A stretch of 20,530 nucleotides of DNA, taken from positions 1 to 20,530 of the forward strand of contig CAZOHM010000046.1 in the NCBI GenBank assembly GCA_964579795.1, written 5' to 3'. Both the position numbers and the translations under genes were made by a program. Each line of letters opens with the position of its first letter. Position 1 is the first letter of the stretch. Positions 14,232-20,530 of the stretch are shown here, piece by piece. The notes under the pieces were generated by a model. That model did no database searches. It saw only the letters and a program-made list of their open reading frames with translations, and was not told the origin of the DNA. Source of the DNA: JAEYFP01 sp964579795 (lineage in GTDB: Bacteria > Bacillota > Clostridia > Lachnospirales > Lachnospiraceae).

Positions 14232-15827
14232 TTATTGCGCAGCACCTGCCGCGGCTGCTGCAGCAGCTGCGTTTAATTGTGAAATAACACTCTTACAATA
14301 ATCTATACTATTTGTTGCAATTGCGCTCTGAATAGCAGCAACAATACTTGGGTCGGCTGCGGCTGTTCCTACTGTTGCGGTCCTCGGTGTGACAGAATAC
14401 GTACTCTTATTTAGCTTAACTCTTTCTGTCTCTTCACCATCGACCTTGACAATTTTCCAAAGCTCTCCAACATATCCTGTATGTGCAGACTGCACACTGA
14501 TATATCCAACAGGCTGTCCTGCATCAGCAATAATCTTTTCACCGTCTGGTTCTGTTTTGCTGATTTCTACACTTTCAAATTCTAATGTACGATTTGCAGA
14601 TCGTGTTTCTACACCATATACATTAAATGTAATCTTCTTATCGTCAGTCGTATATCCTTCAATATAAACAGGATGCTCAGAATTATTTGTAAACTTAAAA
14701 TCCTTTGATGTTCCTGAAATAGCTGCATCCGAAGAAAGATTTACATAGTTTACTATCATAGAATGATTAAAACGCTCATCCACTTGTAATTCTGCTCGAA
14801 TCACAGCATTATAAAGTGTTGAACTAACCTGACAGATTCCCCCGCCAAGACTTTCTACTACCATACCGTTCAAATATGAACCTGCGAGAAAATATCCGTT
14901 TTCCTCTGTAAAAGGGCTGACAGTTTCGTAAGCAGAAAAACTGTCACCCGGATAAAGCAGTGTTCCATTAATCAACTTTGTACCATTTCTAACATTTCCC
15001 GATCGTTCTCTTCCTGATGAAGAAAAGCTTGTTGTATAAGTACCAAGAACATCCTTTACCTGCTGAAGCTCCTCTGTCTTTCCTTTTGGTTCATCAATAT
15101 CTACCTGAAGAGAAACTGTAACATCCTCTCCATTCCATTTTGACAATGCATCAATAATCGCTCTGACAGATGCATCTGTATTTACAACATATCCTGTGTT
15201 TCCATCAACTATCTTAAATTCATTATTTTCTCGGGTCAAAGTAGCATCAATTGCTTCTATATTATATTTCTCACCCTCAGCAGCTACAATTGTCTGTATT
15301 GCATCCTCATTAAATGCAAGCTCCATTGGAAATACTTTATTTTCCTGTTCCAAATCCTTTAGGGATTTATACCGACCGACAAGATTTCCCGACTTTCCGA
15401 GCGAAACTGCATCTGCCAGAACAGATTGATTTGCCCAGCTGATTCCCATATCTCCTGCGGTTACTACTTCCTGATTATTAGCAACTGACACGAGTGTAAT
15501 TTCTTTCTTCTGAAGAGTACGAACATATTCATTTACTGCAGATTCTGCTTCTTCATATGTCATGCCTGATACATTGACATTTCCGATAAAGATTCCATTG
15601 CTGATAGTTCCGGAAATCGGCTTATTCTCATCAGTGGGCATAACTTCAAAGTCAATTGCATTACTGCTCTGACCATCCTGTTCGTCTGAATCAGCTTCTC
15701 CGATATCTGCAGCTCCACCAACAATCTGAAAACCCGTACCTGCATAAACATCATTTACCGAAAGAAATGACATGCATACGATTGCTGATATTATTGTAAT
15801 ATTCTGTAATAGTTTCTTTACAGTCAT
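14232..15827 (-). CDS. Secreted VanW/G5-domain protein with poly-alanine tail
   Basis: The protein is 531 residues from an ATG with AAGGAG 7 bases upstream. A signal peptide (about 1-29, cleavage likely after VYA) is followed by an acidic linker, two repeats of the PG-binding-4 type (about 75-165 and 175-245), the VanW domain (about 265-395, with GDSFSAYETVSPFT and GGGICQVSSTLYNA), and a G5-like domain (about 420-485). The C-terminus is a short alanine-rich helix ending in eight alanines and GAAQ. VanW proteins occur in some vancomycin clusters, but chromosomal members act at the cell wall in an undefined way. There is no LPXTG anchor. It is transcribed alone from a promoter just upstream; no clear terminator follows. 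Confidence 0.9.
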   Translation of the reverse strand: MTVKKLLQNITIISAIVCMSFLSVNDVYAGTGFQIVGGAADIGEADSDEQDGQSSNAIDFEVMPTDENKPISGTISNGIFIGNVNVSGMTYEEAESAVNEYVRTLQKKEITLVSVANNQEVVTAGDMGISWANQSVLADAVSLGKSGNLVGRYKSLKDLEQENKVFPMELAFNEDAIQTIVAAEGEKYNIEAIDATLTRENNEFKIVDGNTGYVVNTDASVRAIIDALSKWNGEDVTVSLQVDIDEPKGKTEELQQVKDVLGTYTTSFSSSGRERSGNVRNGTKLINGTLLYPGDSFSAYETVSPFTEENGYFLAGSYLNGMVVESLGGGICQVSSTLYNAVIRAELQVDERFNHSMIVNYVNLSSDAAISGTSKDFKFTNNSEHPVYIEGYTTDDKKITFNVYGVETRSANRTLEFESVEISKTEPDGEKIIADAGQPVGYISVQSAHTGYVGELWKIVKVDGEETERVKLNKSTYSVTPRTATVGTAAADPSIVAAIQSAIATNSIDYCKSVISQLNAAAAAAAAGAAQ

Positions 15828-15888
15828 ACAGCTGCTCCTTCTTGTAATTGTATTACATAATCCTACAGTTCTCACTAATTTCGTAATC

Positions 15889-15918
15889 AGTATACCACTC
15901 AAATTCATTGTTTTACAA
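15889..15918 (-). promoter_or_regulatory. Probable promoter of the VanW gene
   Basis: On the minus strand, -35 TTGTAA (15918-15913) and -10 TATACT (15894-15889) are 18 bases apart, with a start near 15882 and a leader of about 55 bases. Because this promoter covers the in-frame ATG at 15908, translation should begin at 15827. Confidence 0.6.
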
Positions 15919-15956
15919 CGGTCATATCTACCAATATATTTGACAGATTTTCAGGT

Positions 15957-16061
15957 TTATGATACAAAATAGAGTAGCGTAGGTATGATCATTGCCAGAA
16001 CAAGGATAATAATGATAATACTGGATATGATTTTTCTTGTCTTATTACTATAAAAATTCAT
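15957..16061 (-). CDS. 34-residue single-span membrane peptide
   Basis: This short gene encodes MNFYSNKTRK followed by a strongly hydrophobic stretch (about 11-32, rich in Ile, Leu, Val) and YFVS. A strong ribosome site GAGGTG lies 7 bases before the ATG (16074-16069). A basic N-terminus before one span predicts the N-terminus in the cytoplasm. I recall similar short, basic-then-hydrophobic peptides in other Lachnospiraceae, but cannot name a family. The gene is divergent from the gene at 16095, their start codons only 33 bases apart, and lies upstream of the VanW gene in the same direction. It could act with either neighbour. It is short enough to be missed by gene finders. Confidence 0.7.
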   Translation of the reverse strand: MNFYSNKTRKIISSIIIIILVLAMIIPTLLYFVS

Positions 16062-16094
16062 TGTTCTTCACCTCTTTTCGAAAGGTATTATAAT

Positions 16095-16718
16095 ATGGGA
16101 CTAACTTCTTTTATTATCATTGCTGCTATTTCTTTGTTTATTCTTATTTTCATGAAGCAAACAAATAAACATGTTAAACTTGATGTCGATTCTTTCTGGG
16201 AGCGCGAAAAACTTGCTAACTCAACGCGTAAGCAGCCTCTGGACTCTCTTTCATACATTACTATTCCGCTTGATTCCCTTCCATTCACAGAGATTTCTGA
16301 TAATGACAAAATTCTGGAATGCCAGAATGAGATTCGTGCACTTGCTGACAAAAAAATTGTAAACCTTACCGGTATTTCCAACACAGACTTAAAACTGCAG
16401 TATGGAGTTGCAAATTTGCAGACACTGACAGATTATGACCAGAACTTCACTCTTCTTGCAAGAACTTTGCATACATGGGGTAAAGAACTGTATTCTTCTA
16501 ATCAGATAGATGCCGCAAGAACCGTATTGGAACTCAGTGTTTCCTATAAATCGGATATTAAAGGATGTTATCTATTACTTGCTGATATATATTCAAATAA
16601 TGGAGAGTATGACAAAATCGACTCATTAATTGAAACTGTATATTCGTTGAATACGATGATGAAAGATTCCATTATCTCAGAACTAAAAAAGAAAACTCTG
16701 TTTTATTCTGCCGGCTGA
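16095..16718 (+). CDS. Membrane-anchored conserved hypothetical protein with TPR-like C-terminus
   Basis: The protein is 207 residues. It starts with one membrane span (about 3-20, FIIIAAISLFILIFM) followed by a charged linker (21-75) and a helical region. Residues about 115-190 look like two or three TPR-type helix pairs: LHTWGKELYSSNQIDAARTVLELSV, then CYLLLADIYSNNGEYDKIDSLIETV. No catalytic motif is visible, so it is probably a cytoplasmic-facing or exported protein-interaction factor; the basic residues after the span leave the topology open. AAAGG lies 9 bases before the ATG. The last 16 bases overlap the end of the convergent nth gene. The function is unknown. Confidence 0.8.
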   Translation: MGLTSFIIIAAISLFILIFMKQTNKHVKLDVDSFWEREKLANSTRKQPLDSLSYITIPLDSLPFTEISDNDKILECQNEIRALADKKIVNLTGISNTDLKLQYGVANLQTLTDYDQNFTLLARTLHTWGKELYSSNQIDAARTVLELSVSYKSDIKGCYLLLADIYSNNGEYDKIDSLIETVYSLNTMMKDSIISELKKKTLFYSAG

Positions 16719-17338
16719 TTAAAATAGCTGCAATACTTTGTCAGTCTGCATTTCTCGCATTTCGGAAGACGCGCTTCACAAATATCTCTGCCAAATGTAA
16801 TAATTTGAATATTATACAGTATCCAATGATCCTTTGGCAACACCTTCATTAAATCATATTCCACTTTTTCCGGATTGTCTTCCTTAGTAAATCCCAATTT
16901 TTTAGATATTCTCTTCACATGTGTGTCAACAACAATGCTTGGTTCGTGAAAAATATTACCTCGAATCACATTTGCTGTTTTTCTTCCAACACCTGCAAGT
17001 GACGTCAGCTCTTCAATGGTAGATGGTACTTTATCATGATACTGTGTATGTAATGTCTGACAGCAGGCAATAATATTTTTTGCCTTATTATGATAAAATC
17101 CGGTAGAATGAATATCTTCTTCCAGCTCCTTTAAATCTGCCATAGCCAGTGCTTCTATCGAAGAATATTTTTTAAATAAATCTGCTGTCACAATATTAAC
17201 TCTTTGATCTGTACACTGCGCACTGAGAATTGTGGCAATTAAAAGCTGCCATGGAGTATCATAATTCAAATAGCACTTGTATTCAACAGAGTATTGATCA
17301 TCTAATATATTAAGTATTTCTTTTGTCCGCTTCTTCAT
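16703..17338 (-). CDS. nth: Endonuclease III (DNA glycosylase/AP lyase)
   Basis: The protein is 211 residues. This base-excision-repair enzyme removes oxidised pyrimidines and cuts the abasic site. The helix-hairpin-helix LAGVGRKTANVI carries the catalytic lysine K120, and the catalytic aspartate is D138 in VVDTHV. Four cysteines for the [4Fe-4S] cluster, C187-X6-C194-X2-C197-X5-C203, close the protein. The start at 17338 has GGAGG 11 bases upstream; an ATG at 17374 would add 12 residues not seen in the family. The 5' end overlaps the radical SAM gene by 29 bases, so translation is probably coupled, and the 3' end overlaps the convergent hypothetical gene by 16 bases with no terminator between. 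Confidence 0.96.
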   Translation of the reverse strand: MKKRTKEILNILDDQYSVEYKCYLNYDTPWQLLIATILSAQCTDQRVNIVTADLFKKYSSIEALAMADLKELEEDIHSTGFYHNKAKNIIACCQTLHTQYHDKVPSTIEELTSLAGVGRKTANVIRGNIFHEPSIVVDTHVKRISKKLGFTKEDNPEKVEYDLMKVLPKDHWILYNIQIITFGRDICEARLPKCEKCRLTKYCSYFNQPAE

Positions 17339-19067
17339 AACACTTTTTTCCTCCAAATGCTTCTGTGATATCAATCAGCTTGGCATTCATTGTCAGTATG
17401 TCTCGTTGTCTGTAATCAAACAAATACACCTGTCTTTTTTCGCATAATGTATCAAATACTTCAATATGGGTCATCTTCATCAGCTGCTTTCCATCATAAA
17501 CCCTATAATCTGAAAGATATTGTCTGTTTTTTTCTTCTCGGCTGTAAAATTCCTGTATTTCTGTTTTATACTCATTCTGTGGTTTTGAAAAAGCAGGTCT
17601 CTTTTTTAGATTCTCTCGCAGATAGATATCCATTGTCAGCCACTCTTTGCACTTTTCCAGTGACAATTCCTCTATCGTCTCCGCAAACATAAACAGGATT
17701 TCATATTTTCTTACTCTGGATGGCTGAAGAATATCAAACCCATTCTCCCGATAGAAATCAGCAAGTGACTTATACAAAGCAAAATATGTAGGAAAATACT
17801 CCTCCAGGTGCTGGATTGTGCAAGTGAACTGTCCGCTGTTATAATACATTTCAAGCATTTCCTCAACCTGCTTTAACTGCCATACATCTTCATAACTAAG
17901 GTCTTCTGTAAAAAGTACTTCATAAGGAGGAATTGACCAGTATTGTGTTCCTTTCTGCAAAGCTGTTTCTTCTATTGGTGTTCCCTTCAATATCTTTAAA
18001 AACCCCAACTGAAGCTGTTGGGGATGCAACGAATACACATCATTAAATGACTTGATAAAACTATTTAAATCCTCCTTTGGGAGTCCAGCAATTAAGTCAA
18101 GATGTAAATGAATGTTATGTGCTTCCTGTAGTCTTACTACAAATGCTGCTACCCTGTCAAAATCCATACGTCGGTTGATGGCAGCAATTGTCTCCATGTT
18201 GGTTGTCTGCACGCCTATTTCCAGCTGAATCAACCCTGGTCGCATCGTCTGAATCAATCTTACTTCTTCATCCGTCATAATATCAGCAGCTATCTCAAAA
18301 TGAAAATTAGTAATCCCATTATCATGCTCTTTTATATATTTCCATATCTCAACTGCACGATTGGCGTTGCAATTAAACGTTCTATCCACAAACTTTACTT
18401 GTGGCACATGCTTTGCAAGAAAAAAATCCAACTCTCTCTCTACTAAAACCATGTCTCTATTTCGAACCTGCTTATCTATTGATGATAGACAATAGGTACA
18501 TTGAAATGGGCACCCTCTGCTTGATTCGTAATATATGATTCTGTTTGTAAACTGATCTCCAGAAATATCTTCATAGATGAAAGGTAGCTTATTCATATCT
18601 GGCAGTTTACCAGGACCTGTTTGAAACCCTTTGCATGCAATTCCGTCAATTTGTCTGAGTTGAGACAGCGTTCCCTTTAAATAGCATTCTACAAGCTTAG
18701 AAAAAGTGATCTCTCCTTCTCCCAGCATAATCCCATCTATTGGAAGCTCCGTTAACAGCTGTTGCGGATGATAAGATACTTCTGGCCCACCAAGCCAAAT
18801 ACTTTTCTCTGGCTGAAGCTTTTTCAACTGAGATACAATATCCTTTACATAGACAATATTCCAAATATAGCAGGAAAATGCCGTCAAATCTGCTTTCTCA
18901 TAATAGATATCTGCAAGAATCTTTTCCCTGTCTTGATTGATTGTATATTCTTTTACAATAATATCTACCTGACTCCCCAGTCTCTTCTTTGTAAATGCTC
19001 TAAGACTATATACTGCCAGGTTTGAATGTATGTATTTTGCATTGACTGCTGCCAATAGAATTTTCAT
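17310..19067 (-). CDS. Cobalamin-type radical SAM protein with DUF4080 C-terminus
   Basis: The protein is 585 residues from the ATG at 19067 (GAGGC 9 bases upstream). An N-terminal Rossmann-like B12-binding domain (1-140, KILLAAVNAKYIHSN and LGGPEVSYHP, LGEGEITF) precedes a radical SAM domain with the cluster motif RGCPFQCTYC (C186, C190, C193). The C-terminal part (about 370-585) matches what I recall as DUF4080. The classical DxHxxG cobalamin motif is not seen; H14 in KYIHSN is at the equivalent place, so cobalamin binding is not certain. The reaction is unknown. It is followed by nth with a 29-base overlap. Upstream lies the modA terminator hairpin. Confidence 0.87.
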   Translation of the reverse strand: MKILLAAVNAKYIHSNLAVYSLRAFTKKRLGSQVDIIVKEYTINQDREKILADIYYEKADLTAFSCYIWNIVYVKDIVSQLKKLQPEKSIWLGGPEVSYHPQQLLTELPIDGIMLGEGEITFSKLVECYLKGTLSQLRQIDGIACKGFQTGPGKLPDMNKLPFIYEDISGDQFTNRIIYYESSRGCPFQCTYCLSSIDKQVRNRDMVLVERELDFFLAKHVPQVKFVDRTFNCNANRAVEIWKYIKEHDNGITNFHFEIAADIMTDEEVRLIQTMRPGLIQLEIGVQTTNMETIAAINRRMDFDRVAAFVVRLQEAHNIHLHLDLIAGLPKEDLNSFIKSFNDVYSLHPQQLQLGFLKILKGTPIEETALQKGTQYWSIPPYEVLFTEDLSYEDVWQLKQVEEMLEMYYNSGQFTCTIQHLEEYFPTYFALYKSLADFYRENGFDILQPSRVRKYEILFMFAETIEELSLEKCKEWLTMDIYLRENLKKRPAFSKPQNEYKTEIQEFYSREEKNRQYLSDYRVYDGKQLMKMTHIEVFDTLCEKRQVYLFDYRQRDILTMNAKLIDITEAFGGKKCYEEADKRNT

Positions 19068-19092
19068 AATGATACTGCCTCTGTTTTCTTTC

Positions 19093-19141
19093 AAAAGAAA
19101 AGGATATGATAGAATAAATTGTTTTTATTCTATCATATCCT
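19093..19141 (-). terminator. Terminator hairpin behind modA
   Basis: The arms 19101-19118 and 19124-19141 form a perfect 18-bp stem with a 5-base loop. On the minus strand it is followed by TTTTCTTTT (from the stem end down to 19093). It lies 17 bases after the modA stop and 25 bases before the start of the radical SAM gene. The left arm on the minus strand also contains a good -10 box. Confidence 0.85.
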
Positions 19142-19155
19142 GATTTTCAAGGCAA
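19127..19155 (-). promoter_or_regulatory. Candidate promoter of the radical SAM-nth operon, inside the modA terminator
   Basis: On the minus strand, -35 TTGCCT (19155-19150) and -10 TAGAAT (19132-19127) are exactly 17 bases apart. The start would be near 19120, in the loop of the terminator hairpin, so the new transcript would carry only half of the stem and escape termination. No other place is free between the hairpin and the start codon. Confidence 0.5.
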
Positions 19156-19158
19156 ATA

Positions 19159-19956
19159 TTACAGTGCTGATGTAAATCCGTTATCCTCAAAGACTTTTAC
19201 TATTTCAGGAGTCTGTAAAAAGTCCTCAAATGCTTTTGCTGCCTCAGCATTCTTACAGCCTTTTACTAATGTCACTGGATATATAGCAGCCTTCACACTA
19301 TCTGCCGGAGCACTATCAATAACAGTCACAGCATCACTTTGAGCGGCATCTGTTGCGTACACAATACCTGCATCTGCACTCCCTTCTGCCACCCAGTTTA
19401 GCACCTCTGTAACATTCGTTCCAAGACTCGCTTTTGCAAGGACATCCTCCCATATTCCAAGGCTAGTCAGTGATTCCTGTGCATACTGTCCAGCTGGAAC
19501 ACTTTCCGGATCTCCAATTGCAATTGTTTTTGCATTATTGACATCGACAAACTCTTTATATTCCGCTTCTGTTCCCTTTGGAACTATTAACACAATCTTA
19601 TTTTCGAGTAAATTCACTATATCCGATTGCTCAATCAGCCCCTCTTCAACGAGTGCGTCTGTCTGCTTTGTCGATGCAGAAAAAAACACATCCACAGGAG
19701 CTCCCTCTTCAATTTGTGTCTGCAGCTTTCCTGAGCTGTCATAGGTACCGGTTACAATAATATCCGGATATTTTTCATTAAACAGTGGTATCACATCTGT
19801 TGTCAGACAATTTTCCAGACTGGCTGCTGCTGCAATCATCAATTCACCAGAAACAGAGTCTTTTTTCTCTACTGCATCTTTTGCAGCTCCACACCCACAA
19901 AACAGTACGGATGTCAAAACAGATATCAGCAAAATTGCTCCTATTTTTCTTTTCAT
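19159..19956 (-). CDS. modA: Molybdate ABC transporter substrate-binding lipoprotein
   Basis: The protein is 265 residues. A lipoprotein signal peptide with the lipobox LFCGC puts the anchored cysteine at C22. The mature part is a periplasmic-binding-protein fold of the ModA group, with MIAAAASLENCL, TYDSSGKLQTQIEEGAPVDV, DPESVPAGQYAQESL and GIVYATDA lining the oxyanion pocket. It would capture molybdate or tungstate outside the membrane. AGGAGG lies 6 bases before the ATG. The permease and ATPase genes modB and modC, which normally follow, are absent: a terminator and an unrelated gene come next. A ModE-like regulator lies 86 bases upstream. Confidence 0.93.
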   Translation of the reverse strand: MKRKIGAILLISVLTSVLFCGCGAAKDAVEKKDSVSGELMIAAAASLENCLTTDVIPLFNEKYPDIIVTGTYDSSGKLQTQIEEGAPVDVFFSASTKQTDALVEEGLIEQSDIVNLLENKIVLIVPKGTEAEYKEFVDVNNAKTIAIGDPESVPAGQYAQESLTSLGIWEDVLAKASLGTNVTEVLNWVAEGSADAGIVYATDAAQSDAVTVIDSAPADSVKAAIYPVTLVKGCKNAEAAKAFEDFLQTPEIVKVFEDNGFTSAL

Positions 19957-20001
19957 ATAAATCCTCCTATGCGTTATTCTCGTGCGAGATGCACGATGGT
20001 A

Positions 20002-20029
20002 TATATAAATGGCATTGCGTATTCTACAA
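20002..20029 (-). promoter_or_regulatory. Probable promoter of modA
   Basis: On the minus strand, -35 TTGTAG (20029-20024) and -10 TATATA (20007-20002) are 16 bases apart; a TATATA at 20005-20000 gives 18. The start would be near 19995 with a leader of about 40 bases. The leader holds a small hairpin, CGTGC 19981-19985 with GCACG 19991-19995. No Moco-type riboswitch would fit in this space. Confidence 0.5.
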
Positions 20030-20035
20030 TACCAT
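20009..20035. promoter_or_regulatory. Candidate ModE operator in front of modA
   Basis: ATGGCATTG (20009-20017) and CAATACCAT (20027-20035) form a 9-bp inverted repeat with one mismatch around a 9-base spacer. It covers the -35 box and spacer of the modA promoter, where a repressor would act. It does not match the E. coli ModE consensus as I recall it, so the link to the adjacent ModE-like protein is by position only. Confidence 0.4.
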
Positions 20036-20042
20036 CCATATC

Positions 20043-20387
20043 TTAATTAAAAATCCTATGGAATATTTTATCAACTTCTTTTTGTGATTCTCTCACAAAA
20101 GCCTGATATTTGTCAAGTAATTCCTCTCCTTCAGGTGTTAATACTGTTTTTCCACCATTTTCTCCACCACTTTGACCGGACATTAAGGATACTCCCAAAT
20201 CCTCTTCTGCACGTTTAATTATTTTCCATGCTTTTGAATGGGACATATGCATTTCTTTTACCGCTGCAGATAGTGATCCTTTTTCTTTTACAAGCTGCAT
20301 TAATTCCGCAACTCCCGGTCCAAAGTTTCTCTCTTCCCTGTATACTCTAAGACGCATATGATACTGCAATTGTTTATCCTCGAACAT
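20043..20387 (-). CDS. ModE-like winged-helix regulator without molybdate-binding domain
   Basis: The protein is 114 residues from the ATG at 20387. It is a LysR-like winged helix of the ModE N-terminal type, with GPGVAELMQLVKEKGSLSAA, MSHSKAWKIIKRAEEDLG, and the wing SGGENGGKTVLTPEGEELL. Full ModE carries one or two MOP domains that bind molybdate; this protein stops after the DNA-binding part and a short dimerisation helix. Such short forms are common in clostridia. AAGGAG lies 12 bases before the ATG; the frame stays open to a TTG at 20411. It probably controls modA, 86 bases downstream. How it senses molybdate without the MOP domain is not clear. Confidence 0.88.
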   Translation of the reverse strand: MFEDKQLQYHMRLRVYREERNFGPGVAELMQLVKEKGSLSAAVKEMHMSHSKAWKIIKRAEEDLGVSLMSGQSGGENGGKTVLTPEGEELLDKYQAFVRESQKEVDKIFHRIFN

Positions 20388-20443
20388 ATGTATACGGCAC
20401 TCCTTACACAAATTGATGTTTTTAGGAAAATGACCAAATAGCT

Positions 20444-20474
20444 AAAATAAGACCTTATCAAATATAAGGTCTTA
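20444..20474 (-). terminator. Terminator behind tRNA-Gly
   Basis: The arms 20448-20458 and 20464-20474 form a perfect 11-bp stem with a 5-base loop. On the minus strand it is followed by TTTT (20447-20444). It lies 3 bases after the tRNA 3' end and would stop tRNA transcription before the ModE-like gene. Confidence 0.75.
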
Positions 20475-20477
20475 AAG

Positions 20478-20530
20478 AGCACGAGACGGGATTCGAACCC
20501 GCGACCCTCGCCTTGGCAAGGCGATACTCC
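20478..20530 (-). tRNA. tRNA-Gly(GCC), 3' part
   Basis: Reading the minus strand, the window edge lies just before the anticodon arm. The anticodon stem TCGCC/GGCGA surrounds the loop TTGCCAA, giving anticodon GCC (glycine). The T-arm GCGGG-TTCGAAT-CCCGT and the acceptor 3' strand CTCGTGC follow, with discriminator T at 20478. CCA is not encoded. The 5' half (acceptor 5' strand and D-arm) lies outside the window. Confidence 0.93.

Noticed and set aside
19957..20042. Moco riboswitch in front of modA
   Set aside because: The gap is only 86 bases, too short for this riboswitch class, and only small inverted repeats are seen.
20478..20530. tRNA-Gly as an integration site
   Set aside because: No integrase or element gene lies next to its 3' end; a terminator and core-type genes follow.
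1..20530. CRISPR arrays, complete insertion sequences, restriction or toxin-antitoxin genes
   Set aside because: I found no regularly spaced repeats, transposase genes, or matching protein motifs in the window.

Overview
The window looks like a chromosome segment of a low-GC Clostridia bacterium, most likely Lachnospiraceae. Pointers are the AT-rich codon use, strong GGAGG-type ribosome binding sites, a YhaM-type exoribonuclease, VanW and VanZ family proteins, an HtrA-like membrane protein and a cobalamin-type radical SAM protein of the DUF4080 kind. The genus cannot be fixed from the sequence alone.

Left edge (1 to about 1760): the end of a mobile element, probably an integrative and conjugative element. 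It holds a TnpV-family gene cut by the window edge and a ParB-like gene with an unusual in-frame insertion rich in DNA palindromes. The element lies directly behind the 3' end of rlmD (rumA), a gene end known to serve as an insertion site for such elements. A strong hairpin terminator separates the two sides.

Middle (1765-10447): a minus-strand operon, HtrA-like protein / yhaM / rlmD, joined by close or overlapping ends, is transcribed away from a divergent plus-strand operon, mutS2 / response regulator / histidine kinase. The HtrA-like protein appears to have lost all three catalytic residues. The kinase operon ends in a terminator that overlaps its own stop codon.

10452-14150: a compact five-gene minus-strand operon: AIR-synthase-related (HypE-like) protein, Lrp/AsnC regulator, class I aminotransferase, trmL, and a VanZ-family membrane protein. 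The first gene lacks the C-terminal cysteine that HypE needs.

14232-17338: a secreted VanW/G5 protein, a 34-residue single-span membrane peptide, a divergent membrane-anchored protein with a helical repeat-like C-terminal part, and endonuclease III (nth). nth overlaps both its upstream neighbour and, tail to tail, the repeat-like gene.

17310-20530: a DUF4080-type radical SAM protein, an orphan molybdate-binding lipoprotein (modA), a short ModE-like regulator, and the 3' half of a tRNA-Gly(GCC). No modB or modC is present. A hairpin between modA and the radical SAM gene looks like a terminator for modA that also contains the promoter of the next gene. Most of the window is ordinary core genome. 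The points most worth a second look are the pseudoprotease, the palindromic insertion in parB, the element junction, the composite promoter-terminator and the small membrane peptide.
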